Source of the DNA: Magnetospirillum sp. ME-1 | GTDB taxonomy: Bacteria > Pseudomonadota > Alphaproteobacteria > Rhodospirillales > Magnetospirillaceae | DNA length: 64,000 nucleotides | Direction of reading: 5' to 3' | Assembly: GCF_002105535.1 (NCBI RefSeq) | Contig: NZ_CP015848.1 | Location: forward strand, 2,470,624-2,534,623 | In this document: positions 17,924-27,053 of the stretch, in pieces | How positions within the stretch are numbered: the first letter of the stretch is position 1 | Layout: every line of letters starts with the position of its first letter | Notes under the pieces: generated by a model | What the model was told of the DNA's origin: nothing | Database searches by the model: none | Seen by the model: the letters and a program-made list of their open reading frames with translations, nothing else | Translations under genes and position numbers: made by a program

Positions 17924-19519
17924 ATGCTGCATTCGCCCATGGCCCGCCGGGGCATGGTGACTTCCCCCCACCACCTCGCCTCCCAGGCGGGGCTGGCCGT
18001 GCTGCGCGAAGGCGGCACCGCCATCGAGGCGGCCATCGCCACCGCCGCCACGCTGGGTGTGGTCTATCCCCACATGACCGGGCTGGGCGGCGACGCCTTC
18101 TGGCTGATCGCCGAACCGGGCAAGCCGCCCGTTTCCATCGACGGTTCGGGCGCCGCCGGGGCCAAGGTGGATGCCGAGCTCTATCGCAAGGCCGGTCACA
18201 AGCGCATTCCCACGCGCGGGCCGCTGGCCGCCAATACCGTGGCCGGCGCGGTGTCCAGCTGGCAGCTGGCGCTGGACGTCTCGGGCCATTGGGGCGGGCG
18301 TCTGCCCTTGCGCCGGCTGTTCGAGGACGCGGTGTTCGCGGCGCGTGAAGGCTTCGCCGTGTCGCGCCATCAGGCCGCGGCCACCCAGCGCGGGCTGGCC
18401 GAATTGAAGCGCCATCCCGGCTTCGCCGAGACCTTCCTGGTCAGGCGCAAGGTTCCCGCCGCCGGTTCGGTGCTGCGCCTGCCCGCCCTGGCCGACACGC
18501 TGGAGCGCCTGGCCAATGCCGGGCTCGACGATTTCTATCGCGGCGAGGTGGCCCGCGCCGTTTCCGCCGGACTGCAGGCCGCCGGATCACCCTTGCGCGC
18601 CGAGGATCTGGCGCGTCATCGCGGCATGCGCCGCCGGCCTTTGTCGCTCAACCTGCCGTGCGGGCATCTGTTCAATACCGCGCCGCCCACCCAAGGACTG
18701 GCCTCGCTGATCCTGCTGGGCCTGTACCAGCGCCTGGAAGTCACCGAGGCGGACGGCTTCGACCATATCCACGGACTGGTAGAGGCGGCCAAGCTGGCCT
18801 ATCGCATCAGAGACGCCCACGTCACCGATCCGGCGCGCATGTCCATCCACGCCACCACCTATCTGGAGGACGGCGTTCTCGACCGCATGGCCTGGGAGAT
18901 CGACAAGGCCAAGGCCAGCCCGTCGCCCGGCGCAGGCGGAGAGGGCGACACCGTGTGGCTCGGCGTGATCGACGGCCAGGGCCGCGCCGTCAGCTTCATC
19001 CAGAGCCTGTACCACGCCTTCGGCTCGGGCGTGGTGCTGCCCGAGATCGGGGTGGTCTGGCAGAACCGGGGCTGTTCGTTCAGCCTGGACCCGGACCATC
19101 GCAACGCGCTGGAACCCCGGCGGCGTCCCTTCCACACCCTGTCGCCCGGACTGGCGCGCCTCAAGGATGGCCGGACCCTGGTCTACGGCACCATGGGCGG
19201 CGATTCCCAGCCGCTGGTCCAGGCCGAGATCTTTACCCGCGTGGCGCTGTACGGCCAGGGCCTGCAGCAGGCGGTGTCGGCGCCGCGCTGGTGCCTGGCC
19301 CGCGCCCTGGACGGTGCGCCGCCGCCCGCCGGCATCCAGGTGGAAGGGCGCATCCCTGCCGAAGTGCTGGGACAACTGGCGAAAGCCGGTCACCATATCC
19401 ATGTGGTGGACGAGTGGGATTCGCTGCTGGGGCACGCCGGGGCGCTGATGCGGCGGCCCGACGGGCTCATCGAGGGAGCCGCCGACCCCCGTGCCGATGG
19501 CGTGGTGGCGGCGTTTTAA
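17924..19519 (+). CDS. Gamma-glutamyltransferase family protein
   Basis: 531 residues from ATG 17924 with AAAAGGACC upstream. GGT signatures: ASQAGLAVLREGGTAIEAAIATAATLGVVYPHMTGLGGDAFWL at the front; the self-cleavage site GGEGDTVWLGVIDGQGRAVSFIQS near residue 340, whose Thr is the predicted nucleophile; and GTMGGDSQPLVQAEIF near 425. No signal peptide is visible, so it may act in the cytoplasm, unlike classical periplasmic GGT. The group also includes acylases and oxamate-type hydrolases, so the substrate stays open. Confidence 0.88.
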   Translation: MLHSPMARRGMVTSPHHLASQAGLAVLREGGTAIEAAIATAATLGVVYPHMTGLGGDAFWLIAEPGKPPVSIDGSGAAGAKVDAELYRKAGHKRIPTRGPLAANTVAGAVSSWQLALDVSGHWGGRLPLRRLFEDAVFAAREGFAVSRHQAAATQRGLAELKRHPGFAETFLVRRKVPAAGSVLRLPALADTLERLANAGLDDFYRGEVARAVSAGLQAAGSPLRAEDLARHRGMRRRPLSLNLPCGHLFNTAPPTQGLASLILLGLYQRLEVTEADGFDHIHGLVEAAKLAYRIRDAHVTDPARMSIHATTYLEDGVLDRMAWEIDKAKASPSPGAGGEGDTVWLGVIDGQGRAVSFIQSLYHAFGSGVVLPEIGVVWQNRGCSFSLDPDHRNALEPRRRPFHTLSPGLARLKDGRTLVYGTMGGDSQPLVQAEIFTRVALYGQGLQQAVSAPRWCLARALDGAPPPAGIQVEGRIPAEVLGQLAKAGHHIHVVDEWDSLLGHAGALMRRPDGLIEGAADPRADGVVAAF

Positions 19520-19539
19520 AACGAGAGGATCTGGATTCC

Positions 19540-19761
19540 ATGGGCACCATTGTTTTGAAGCACGTCGCCGAGGATAAGGTGGGCGACCGCGAAGTGGTCG
19601 ATACCGGCGCCGCCATGATCGGCATGGGCGGCGATAATGTTCACTGTGGCGTGTGCGGCCGTGAGATGATGCACGAGGTGCCCATCCGATCCATGAAGGT
19701 CAACCTGCTCTATCGCTGTACCGGGTGCGATTCCATCAACGAACTGCCGCCCGACGCCTAG
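19540..19761 (+). CDS. Small zinc-ribbon protein
   Basis: 73 residues from ATG 19540, with CGAGAGGAT upstream, 20 bp after the ggt-like gene and 17 bp before gst. It has two Cys pairs, HCGVCGREM and YRCTGCDSI, spaced as a zinc ribbon about 26 residues apart. No catalytic motif. Operon position between the glutamyltransferase and glutathione transferase suggests a link to glutathione use; that is inference. Confidence 0.75.
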   Translation: MGTIVLKHVAEDKVGDREVVDTGAAMIGMGGDNVHCGVCGREMMHEVPIRSMKVNLLYRCTGCDSINELPPDA

Positions 19762-19778
19762 ACCCAAGGAGTCTTTCC

Positions 19779-20384
19779 ATGAAGCTCTATTACAAGGCGG
19801 GCGCCTGCTCGCTGGCGTCGCACATCGCCCTGGAAGAGGCCGGCATCCCCTATGCCCTCGAGGCGGTCGATCTGGTCGCCAAGAAGACGGAGACCGGCGG
19901 CGACTTCCTGGCCATCAATCCCAAGGGCTATATCCCCGCCTTGGTGATCGACGACGGCGCGGTGCTGACCGAGGGCGTCGCCATCCTGCTGCGCATCGCC
20001 GCCATGGCGCCGGAAAAGGGACTGGCCCCGGCGGTGGGCACCCAGGATTACATGAAGCTGGTGGAATGGCTGGTGTTCATCGCCACCGAGCTGCACAAGC
20101 CGGCCGGCACCCAGTTCAACCCGACCATGCCCGAAGAGGGCAAGGCGGTGCTGAAGACCATCCTGGGCCGCCGCCTGGACTACCTGGACAAGGCCCTGGG
20201 CAAGGGCCCCTTCCTGATGGGCGAGCGCATCACCGTGGCGGATTTCTACCTGTTCACCGTGATGACCTGGCTGCCCCGCCTCAAGATCGACACCGCCGCC
20301 TGGCCGCATGTGGTCGCCCATTTCGAGCGCATCAAATCCCGCCCCGCCACCCAGGCGGCGCTCAAGGCCGAGGGGCTGGCGTAG
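19779..20384 (+). CDS. gst: Glutathione S-transferase, beta-like
   Basis: 201 residues from ATG 19779 behind AAGGAG. The thioredoxin-like N-domain begins MKLYYKAGACSLASHIALEEAG, where beta-class enzymes keep the catalytic Cys, and has the cis-Pro segment NPKGYIPALVIDDG. The all-helical C-domain carries GERITVADFYLFTV (N-capping box). Conjugates or reduces electrophiles with glutathione in the cytoplasm. Last gene of a three-gene rightward run. Confidence 0.93.
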   Translation: MKLYYKAGACSLASHIALEEAGIPYALEAVDLVAKKTETGGDFLAINPKGYIPALVIDDGAVLTEGVAILLRIAAMAPEKGLAPAVGTQDYMKLVEWLVFIATELHKPAGTQFNPTMPEEGKAVLKTILGRRLDYLDKALGKGPFLMGERITVADFYLFTVMTWLPRLKIDTAAWPHVVAHFERIKSRPATQAALKAEGLA

Positions 20385-20396
20385 AGGCGGCGGCCG

Positions 20397-21230
20397 TCAG
20401 AACCCCGCCAGCGCCCGCACCTCTTGCGGGGTGCGGCCCGCGTCGCGCAGCGCACGCAGTGTCAGCGACCGGTCGCGCTTGGCGTAGCGCCGCCCGTGCT
20501 CGTCGGTGAGCAGGCGGTGGTGGGCGTAGCCGGGCGTCGGCAGGTCCAGCAGGGCCTGCAGCAGGCGGTGGACATGGGTGGCCTCGAACAGATCCACGCC
20601 CCGCGTCACCAGGGTGACGCCCTGCAGCGCGTCGTCCACGGTGACCGCCAGATGGTAGCTGGCCGGGGTGTCCTTGCGGGCCAGCACCACGTCGCCGAAC
20701 AGTTCGGGCCGGGCGGCCTGTTCGCCCCGCTCGCGGTCCCGCCAGGACAGGGGGCCGGCCCGCCGCGATGCTTCCGCCATGTCCAGGCGCAGCGCGAAGG
20801 GCTGGCCGGATGCCGTCCGCTCGGCCCGCTCGGACGCCGACAGATGGCGGCAATGGCCGGGATAGAGCGGTCCGTCGGGACCGTGGGGGGCATGGCCGGC
20901 GCCGTCCACCTCGCGGGCGATATCCTTTCTGGTGCAAAAGCAGGGATAGAGCAGTCCCAGGGAGTCCAGCCGGTCCAGGGCGGCGCGGTAATCGTCGAAA
21001 TGTTCGGACTGGATGCGGACCGGTCTTTCCCACTCCAGGCCCAGCCAGGCGAGGTCTTCGAAGATTCCTTGGGTGAATTCCGGGCGGCAGCGGGTGCGGT
21101 CGATATCCTCGATGCGCAGCAGGAAGCGCCCCTGGGCCTTCCTCGCCTCGGCGAAGGCGAACAGGGCGGAATGGGCGTGGCCCAGGTGCAATTCCCCGGT
21201 GGGGCTGGGAGCGAAGCGGGTAATGGTCAC
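20397..21230 (-). CDS. gluQ: Glutamyl-Q tRNA(Asp) synthetase
   Basis: 277 residues; a truncated GluRS catalytic core without the anticodon-binding domain. Contains RFAPSPTGELHLGHAHSALFAF (HIGH motif), RIEDIDRTR, a zinc site (YPCFCTRKD ... YPGHCRHL) and a degenerate KMSKS region (RRYAKRDRS). GluQ-RS glutamylates queuosine in tRNA(Asp). Length is normal. Converges with gst (12 bp gap). Confidence 0.93.
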   Translation of the reverse strand: MTITRFAPSPTGELHLGHAHSALFAFAEARKAQGRFLLRIEDIDRTRCRPEFTQGIFEDLAWLGLEWERPVRIQSEHFDDYRAALDRLDSLGLLYPCFCTRKDIAREVDGAGHAPHGPDGPLYPGHCRHLSASERAERTASGQPFALRLDMAEASRRAGPLSWRDRERGEQAARPELFGDVVLARKDTPASYHLAVTVDDALQGVTLVTRGVDLFEATHVHRLLQALLDLPTPGYAHHRLLTDEHGRRYAKRDRSLTLRALRDAGRTPQEVRALAGF

Positions 21231-21308
21231 AGTTTGTCGCCAGCTTTAGCAGGACAGTCGGCGCGAACCATACCATAATGCCGCCGATTCCATTCGTCAG
21301 GAGCCGTC

Positions 21309-21983
21309 ATGTCCAGCCCCGCCCCCGTCAAACTGTCCGGCCCCTCGGTGGAGCCCGCCTCGGGCGGTCCCGCCGCCCAGCTGGTGATCCTGCTGCACGG
21401 CGTGGGTGTCGATGGTTCGGACCTGATCGAGCTGGCGCCGTTCTTCGCCTCCATCCTGCCCGACGCCGCCTTCGTGGCCCCCGACGCGCCCTTCGCCTTC
21501 GACATGGCCCCCTTCGGCCGCCAGTGGTTCAGCCTGGCCGACCGCTCCATCCCCGCCATCTCGGCCGGGGTGCGGGCCACCGCCCCCATTCTCGACGCCT
21601 ATATCGACGAGCAGATCGCCCTGTGGGGGGTGCAGCCATCGGATGTGGCGCTGATCGGCTTCAGCCAGGGCACCATGATGGCGCTGCATGTGGGCTTGCG
21701 CCGCGCCGCTGCTCCGGCGGCGATCATCGGCTTCTCCGGCGCCCTGGTCGATCCCGATTGCCTGCCCAAGGAGATCACCGCCCGGCCCCGCACCCTGCTG
21801 ATCCACGGCGCGGCCGACGAGGTGGTCAACCCCAATTGCCTGCAGGCCGCCGAACAGGCTTTGGCCGCCGTGGGGGTGCCGGTGCTGACCGAGCTGCGCC
21901 CCGGCCTGGGCCACGGCATCGACGGACCCGGCGCAGAGATGGCCATGGGCTTCCTGGGCCAGGTGTTCGGCATTAGCGATTGA
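21309..21983 (+). CDS. Phospholipase/carboxylesterase (alpha/beta hydrolase)
   Basis: 224 residues from ATG 21309. Oxyanion segment LVILLHGVGVDGSDLIEL, nucleophile elbow IGFSQGTMMALH, acid in LIHGAADEVVNP, His in GLGHGIDGPG: the complete Ser/Asp/His triad of the abhydrolase_2 carboxylesterase group. No signal peptide; cytoplasmic esterase of unknown ester. Divergent from gluQ, 78 bp away. Confidence 0.92.
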   Translation: MSSPAPVKLSGPSVEPASGGPAAQLVILLHGVGVDGSDLIELAPFFASILPDAAFVAPDAPFAFDMAPFGRQWFSLADRSIPAISAGVRATAPILDAYIDEQIALWGVQPSDVALIGFSQGTMMALHVGLRRAAAPAAIIGFSGALVDPDCLPKEITARPRTLLIHGAADEVVNPNCLQAAEQALAAVGVPVLTELRPGLGHGIDGPGAEMAMGFLGQVFGISD

Positions 21984-22015
21984 AGCCAAACCGCGACGAG
22001 CCTTGATCGGCACGG

Positions 22016-22092
22016 TTTGGTTAGGCCCAAGGGGCCGCGCCGCTTATGCGGCGGAAGCCAAGCGGGCGAATGCCCGCGCCCGGCGACTGAGG
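22016..22092. repeat. Dispersed repeat, family B, copy 1
   Basis: 77 bp starting TTTGGTTAGGCCC and ending CGGCGACTGAGG, holding GCCGCGCCGCTTATGCGGCGG (an internal hairpin CCGC-TTAT-GCGG). An inverted copy is at 42320-42395. It is intergenic, between the carboxylesterase and HNH genes. Confidence 0.8.
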
Positions 22093-22172
22093 ACGGGCAA
22101 CACGTCACCCAACCATCACGAAGAGGGGTATGGAACAACAATAGCGAATACTATATTTTGTGAACGTCTTCC

Positions 22173-22751
22173 GTGGAAAGGGAGAGGGGTTTGGTCGCAT
22201 TCGACAGCCATCCTGCCCTGGTGCTGAACGCCGACTTCCGGCCGCTCAGCTACTTCCCCCTGTCCCTGTGGTCCTGGCAGGACGCAATCAAGGCGGTGGT
22301 TTCCGATCGCGTGGCGGTGGTGTCCGAATACGACCGTGTCATCCACTCTCCCAGCCAGTCCCTGCGCCTGCCCAGCGTCATCGCGCTGAAGGAATTCATC
22401 CCCGCCTCGCGCAAGCCGGCCTTCACCCGCTTCAACGTCTTCCTTCGGGACCGCTTCTCCTGCCAGTATTGCGGCGAGTGGTTCCCCACCCACGATCTCA
22501 CCTTCGACCACGTTCTGCCGCGCTCAAAGGGCGGGCGGACCACCTGGGACAACGTGGTCACCGCCTGCGCGCCCTGCAACCTGATGAAGGGCGACCGTCT
22601 GCTGTTCGAGGTGGGCATGGCCCTGCTCAGCCGCCCCGGCCAGCCCTCGACCTGGCAGCTGCAGGAAAACGGCCGGGCCTTTCCGCCCAACTACCTGCAC
22701 GAAAGCTGGCGCGACTTCCTCTATTGGGACAGCGAGCTGGAGCCTTTCTAG
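22173..22751 (+). CDS. HNH endonuclease family protein
   Basis: 192 residues if started at GTG 22173; TTG 22191 also fits (behind GGAGAGGGG but very close). The C-terminal half has a zinc-bound HNH fold: FSCQYCGEWF (CxxC), DLTFDHVLPRSKGGRTTWDNVVTACAPCNLMKGDR (H-N-H and a second CxxC). The front part LNADFRPLSYFPLSLWSWQDAIKAVV is typical of a widespread chromosomal HNH group, not of restriction or intron proteins. Function unknown; single gene. Confidence 0.88.
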   Translation: MERERGLVAFDSHPALVLNADFRPLSYFPLSLWSWQDAIKAVVSDRVAVVSEYDRVIHSPSQSLRLPSVIALKEFIPASRKPAFTRFNVFLRDRFSCQYCGEWFPTHDLTFDHVLPRSKGGRTTWDNVVTACAPCNLMKGDRLLFEVGMALLSRPGQPSTWQLQENGRAFPPNYLHESWRDFLYWDSELEPF

Positions 22752-22801
22752 GGGCTGTCATCTTGCTTCAATCGGCGGGCGGACCTGCGCTCTCCCGCCT
22801 C

Positions 22802-22825
22802 CCCTCTCCCGTTGGCGGGAGAGGG
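22802..22825. terminator. Bidirectional hairpin between HNH and hemerythrin genes
   Basis: Perfect CCCTCTCCCG-TTGG-CGGGAGAGGG stem between two convergent genes (ends 22751 and 22842). No T run, so terminator function is inferred from position. Confidence 0.55.
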
Positions 22826-22841
22826 TCGAGGCAAGGGCGCT

Positions 22842-23261
22842 TCACGCCGCCTTGTCGAACAAATCGTAGAGGCGGCTTTCCTCACGCTCCACCCGCGCCT
22901 TGAACAGGCCCAGGATCTCGCGCGTCGCCGCGACGAAGGCGGCGGGGTCGCGGCCGATGGCCAGCGGGCCGGCCCAGGCCTTCTTGTAGGCGTCGAAACG
23001 CTGGGACAGGCTGCCCATCTCCGCCTGGAACTCGGCGGCGGTGCGGCGCAGCGCCGCGTCGGCATGGGCGGCGCATTTCGGGTACAGCGTGTTGTCCTCG
23101 ATGGCCAGATGGATGGAGAACTTGCCGAACAGGTCGAGCACCACCTTGGACACCGCCGCCGGGTCCTCGGCGATGCGGGCCGGCACCAGCATGGGCTCCA
23201 GACGGCCGACGATCTCACGCAGGCCATCATGATGTTTACGGAAACTGTCGGTCTTTCTCAT
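22842..23261 (-). CDS. Hemerythrin-domain (HHE) protein
   Basis: 139 residues from ATG 23261 (MRKTDSFRKHHDGLREIV). A four-helix bundle with likely di-iron ligands: HHDGL near the front, FSIHLAIEDNTLYP (HxxxE), and Glu/His-rich late helices (EREESRLYDLFD). Family members bind oxygen or NO, or protect iron-sulfur clusters. The canonical C-terminal HxxxxD is not obvious, so this is the looser HHE class rather than a classical bacteriohemerythrin. Confidence 0.8.
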   Translation of the reverse strand: MRKTDSFRKHHDGLREIVGRLEPMLVPARIAEDPAAVSKVVLDLFGKFSIHLAIEDNTLYPKCAAHADAALRRTAAEFQAEMGSLSQRFDAYKKAWAGPLAIGRDPAAFVAATREILGLFKARVEREESRLYDLFDKAA

Positions 23262-23355
23262 GGCGGGATTCCTTCGCTTCAAGCAACTGAGGCGATAATA
23301 CCCAACCAATCAGCTATGGTACTTGACGGCGGTCAAGCGTGGCGGAAAAGCCGGA

Positions 23356-25164
23356 TCACCGCCGCCCGAACAGCTTCTCGATATCGGCCAGACTGAGGGA
23401 AACGTGGGTGGGCCGCCCGTGGTTGCATTGGCCTGACAGCGGCGTGGCCTCCATGCGGCGCAGCAAGGCGTTCATCTCGGGAACCGAGAGTCGGCGCCCC
23501 GCCCGCACCGAGCCGTGGCAGGCCATGGTGGCACAGATGTGGAGCAACCGCTCCTCCAGCGCGGTGGCCGCGCCCCATTCGGCCAGTTCGTCGGCCAGAT
23601 CGCGCACCAGCCCCTGGACGTCGCCGTCCCCCAGCAGGGCGGGGATTTCGCGCACCACCACGGCGCCGGAACCGAAGGGCTCGATCCCCAGGCCCAGGCG
23701 GGCCAACTCGTCGGCGCGCTCGGCGATGCGGGCGGCCCCGGCCTCGCCCAGATCCACCACCTCGGGCAGCAGCAGGCCCTGGCGGGCCACCTTGCCGTCC
23801 TCGAGGCCCAGCTTCAGGCGCTCGAACACCAGACGCTCGTGGGCGGCGTGCTGGTCGACGATCACCAGCCCCTGGGCGGTCTCGGCGACGATATAGGTGT
23901 CGTGCAGTTGGGCCTTGGCGGCGCCTAAGGGGTAATCGGCGGCGCTCTCTTCCGCCTCGTCCGCACGGGCGGCGGGAGCGGCGGGCGGCAGGTCCAGGCC
24001 CAGAACCTGCTCGGCCAGCCCGATGGGAGCCTGGGCATTGATGCCTGCGCGGACCAAGGGCAGCGAGGGTCGTGGCGGCGGATAATGGCCGAAGGCGGGC
24101 GGCGCGGCGCCGCTGCTTCCCAGCGCCCCCAGCGCCACGCCGGTGAGCGTCGAGCTGGCCCGGTGGCCGGCTCCGGCCAAAGCGTGGCGGATGGCCCCGA
24201 CGATCAGGCCGCGCACCAGCCCGGAATCGCGGAAGCGCACCTCGGCCTTGGCGGGATGGACGTTGACGTCCACCTGATCGGGGTCCAGTTCCAGGAACAG
24301 GGCCACCACCGGATGGCGGTCGCGGGCCAGCACGTCCTGATAGGCGCCCCGCACCGCGCCGATCACCAGCCGGTCCTTGACGGGCCGTCCGTTGACGAAC
24401 AGGTACTGGGCGGCGGAGGTGGCGCGGTTGTAGGTGGGCAGCCCGGCCCAGCCGGTCAGCCGCACCCCGTCGCGCTCGGAATCCAGCGCCAGGGCGTTGG
24501 GCTCGAACTCGCGCCCCACCACTTGGGCGATGCGGGCCAGCCGGGCGGCGGCCGGCTCGCCGCGTTTGGCCGCCAGGTCCAGTACCTTGCGCCCGCCGTC
24601 GGACAGCGAGAAGGCGATACCGGGATGCGCCATGCCGAGGCGCTCGATCACGTCGGCTGCGTGGGTCAGCTCGGTGCGCGCCGCCTTGAGAAATTTCAGC
24701 CGCGCCGGGGTGGCGTAGAACAGGTCGCGCACCTCGATGCGGGTGCCATGGGGATGGGCGGCGGGAACCGGCTCGCCCTTCGCCCCGCCTTCCACCGACA
24801 GACTCCAGGCGGACTCGGCGCCTTTGGGCCGGCTGGTCAGCGTCAGGCGCGCCACCGAGCCGATGGAGGGCAGCGCCTCGCCGCGGAACCCTAGGAACTT
24901 GACCCGCACCAGATCGTCGTCGGGAAGCTTGGAGGTGGCGTGGCGCTCCACCGCCAGCATCATCTCGTCGGGGCCCATGCCGCACCCGTCGTCGGCCACC
25001 GCGATCAGCGCCTGGCCGCCCTCGGCCAGGGTGACGTCGATGCGGGTGGCCCCGGCATCGATGGAATTCTCCACCAGCTCCTTGACGGCGGAAGCGGGAC
25101 GCTCGACCACCTCGCCGGCGGCGATCTGGTTGACCAGGGTGGGGGGAAGAAGACGGATGGGCAT
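23356..25164 (-). CDS. mutL: DNA mismatch repair protein MutL
   Basis: 602 residues. GHKL ATPase N-domain: [57 protein letters not shown]. The C-domain carries the endonuclease motif [12 protein letters not shown] (DQHAx2Ex4E), ACHGSVRAG and [11 protein letters not shown], so it is a nicking MutL, as expected where MutH is absent. A variable Pro/Ala linker lies about residues 335-400. Complete; 21 bp from the diguanylate cyclase gene on the same strand. Confidence 0.97.
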   Translation of the reverse strand: MPIRLLPPTLVNQIAAGEVVERPASAVKELVENSIDAGATRIDVTLAEGGQALIAVADDGCGMGPDEMMLAVERHATSKLPDDDLVRVKFLGFRGEALPSIGSVARLTLTSRPKGAESAWSLSVEGGAKGEPVPAAHPHGTRIEVRDLFYATPARLKFLKAARTELTHAADVIERLGMAHPGIAFSLSDGGRKVLDLAAKRGEPAAARLARIAQVVGREFEPNALALDSERDGVRLTGWAGLPTYNRATSAAQYLFVNGRPVKDRLVIGAVRGAYQDVLARDRHPVVALFLELDPDQVDVNVHPAKAEVRFRDSGLVRGLIVGAIRHALAGAGHRASSTLTGVALGALGSSGAAPPAFGHYPPPRPSLPLVRAGINAQAPIGLAEQVLGLDLPPAAPAARADEAEESAADYPLGAAKAQLHDTYIVAETAQGLVIVDQHAAHERLVFERLKLGLEDGKVARQGLLLPEVVDLGEAGAARIAERADELARLGLGIEPFGSGAVVVREIPALLGDGDVQGLVRDLADELAEWGAATALEERLLHICATMACHGSVRAGRRLSVPEMNALLRRMEATPLSGQCNHGRPTHVSLSLADIEKLFGRR

Positions 25165-25185
25165 GGGGCCAGTTTAGCCGCCCCG

Positions 25186-26922
25186 CTACCCCACCGCCAC
25201 CCTGTTGCGGCCCGAGCGCTTGGCGGCGTAGAGCGCCATGTCGGCGCGCGACAGCATGGCGTCGATGGTGGAATCGCCCTCCAGCCGCTCGGCCAGGCCG
25301 ATGCTGGCGGTGAAGACGACGTCTCCCTGGTCGGTGGGAATCTTGATGGCGGCGATGGCCAGGCGCAGGCGCTCGGCCACCAGCAGGGCGCCATCCTGGT
25401 CGGTCTCGGTCAGCACGATGGCGAATTCCTCGCCGCCCATGCGGCCCAGCACGTCCTCGTGGCGGATTTCATGGGCGCAGGTGGCGGCCAGCGCCTTGAT
25501 GGCGATGTCGCCCACCGGATGACCGAAGGTGTCGTTGATGCGCTTGAAGTGGTCGATGTCGAGCATCAGGGCCACCATGGGGCGCTGGTGACGGCGCGCC
25601 CGATCCAGCTCGGCCCCGGCCAGCTCCATGAAATGGCGGCGGTTGAAGGCGCCGGTCAGCACGTCGGTGGTGGCCAGGCGGCGCAGTTCGGCCTCCATGC
25701 GCTTCCTGTCGGTGATGTCGAGCATCACGCCGATCACGCCTTCGGCCTTGTGGTCGCGGCCCTGCCAGACGGTCTTGCTGACCACCACGTCCAGCTTCTC
25801 GCCCAGGCGGACGTTGAGGCGGGCCTCGAACTGGACGCGGCGCTGCTCCTTCAGGGCCTCCACATCGGCCCGTCCCGAGGCGGCGGCGAAATCGGGATTG
25901 ACCGTCGCATCCATGGTCCGGCCGATCCATTCGGTGGAATCGATGCCGTGCAGCTCGCGGAAGGCGCCGTTATAGCCGAGATAACGGCCCTCGGTGTCCT
26001 TCCACCACAGGGGGTTGGGCACCGCCTCCAGCAGGCTTTCCACGAAGGTGCGGGCTTCGACGGCGCGCGAGCGCTCTTCGGCCAGTTCGCGGGTGCGGGC
26101 CACCACCTGCTGCTCCAGGGTATCGTTCATGTGGCGCAGCGCCGCCACCGCCCGGATCTGACCGGTGATGTCGCGGGCCTCGACCATATATTCCGGGGCC
26201 GCGCCCCGCGACGGCAATCGGGTGGCCTTGATCTGGGCGTCGAACACCGAGCCGTCCAGGCGGGCGAGGCGCATGGGCATGATGCCGCCCTCGTCCAACA
26301 GGGCGGACAAATCGGCGGCGACGATCTCGCGGTATTCCCCGGCGAAGATCTCCGAAACCGGATGGCCGACGAACTGGCTGGCGTCGACGCCGCCCAGCAC
26401 GCGGGTTCCGGTGGCGTTGATGTAGCCGATGCGCCCGCCGTGGCACAGCAGCACCAGATGCATGGACCGCTCCACCAGCGCCTGGAAGCGGTCCTCGCTG
26501 TGCCGTGCCGTGCGCGCCAGATGCCCCTGGTGGGAAATGTCGCGGGCGGTCACCACCGCGTGGGCGGGGCCCAATTCACGGGCGGGATGGATCTGCAACT
26601 CGGCTTCGAAGGCGGTGCCGTCCAGGCGGAGGATCTTGATGGGAAAGGCGGAATCCTCGATCTCCTTCAGGTGCAGAAGATCGTCGATCACCCCGGCATA
26701 GTCGCCGCCCACCATGTCCCGGAAGGCATGGCCCACCACCGCCTCGCCATCCCCGGCCCCCAGCATGGAGATGCCGGCGCTGTTGACGTCGATCACCACC
26801 CCCTCGGCGCACAGGCAGACGAGGTCGCGCGACACTTCCAGAACCGTCATGAAATTGGCGCCGAAGCGCGGCCCCTTACGCCGCCGTTCGGCCGGCGTCT
26901 CCACCCGTCCCATGCTGCCCAT
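25186..26922 (-). CDS. PAS-PAS-PAS-GGDEF diguanylate cyclase
   Basis: 578 residues from ATG 26922; a TTG at 26964 is possible. Three PAS-like domains: about 20-130 (LVCLCAEGVVIDVNSAGISML), 145-260 (LVLLCHGGRIGYINATGTRVLGG) and 295-405 (PLWWKDTEGRYLGYNGAFRELHG). A short coiled coil (VAALRHMNDTLEQQVVARTRELAEERSR) comes before PAS3. GGDEF about 415-575 has an intact MGGEEF near residue 494 and an upstream RHED product-inhibition site (RxxD). It is thus expected to make c-di-GMP with feedback control. No membrane segment, so sensing is cytoplasmic. Confidence 0.93.
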   Translation of the reverse strand: MGSMGRVETPAERRRKGPRFGANFMTVLEVSRDLVCLCAEGVVIDVNSAGISMLGAGDGEAVVGHAFRDMVGGDYAGVIDDLLHLKEIEDSAFPIKILRLDGTAFEAELQIHPARELGPAHAVVTARDISHQGHLARTARHSEDRFQALVERSMHLVLLCHGGRIGYINATGTRVLGGVDASQFVGHPVSEIFAGEYREIVAADLSALLDEGGIMPMRLARLDGSVFDAQIKATRLPSRGAAPEYMVEARDITGQIRAVAALRHMNDTLEQQVVARTRELAEERSRAVEARTFVESLLEAVPNPLWWKDTEGRYLGYNGAFRELHGIDSTEWIGRTMDATVNPDFAAASGRADVEALKEQRRVQFEARLNVRLGEKLDVVVSKTVWQGRDHKAEGVIGVMLDITDRKRMEAELRRLATTDVLTGAFNRRHFMELAGAELDRARRHQRPMVALMLDIDHFKRINDTFGHPVGDIAIKALAATCAHEIRHEDVLGRMGGEEFAIVLTETDQDGALLVAERLRLAIAAIKIPTDQGDVVFTASIGLAERLEGDSTIDAMLSRADMALYAAKRSGRNRVAVG

Positions 26923-27053
26923 CCGTGGTCCGCCCCATCCCAGGGTGCCAAACTCAAGTATCAATTATGCCTATACCGGTTCGGATGCCCCAATACCAGT
27001 CCAAATACCGCCCACCTCCATGCGCTGAAATTCTATTGAATGATTGATCAATA

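Noticed and set aside
24940-27039. 699-codon open frame opposite the diguanylate cyclase and mutL 5' end
   Set aside because: Antisense to two well-supported genes, product lacks recognisable domains.
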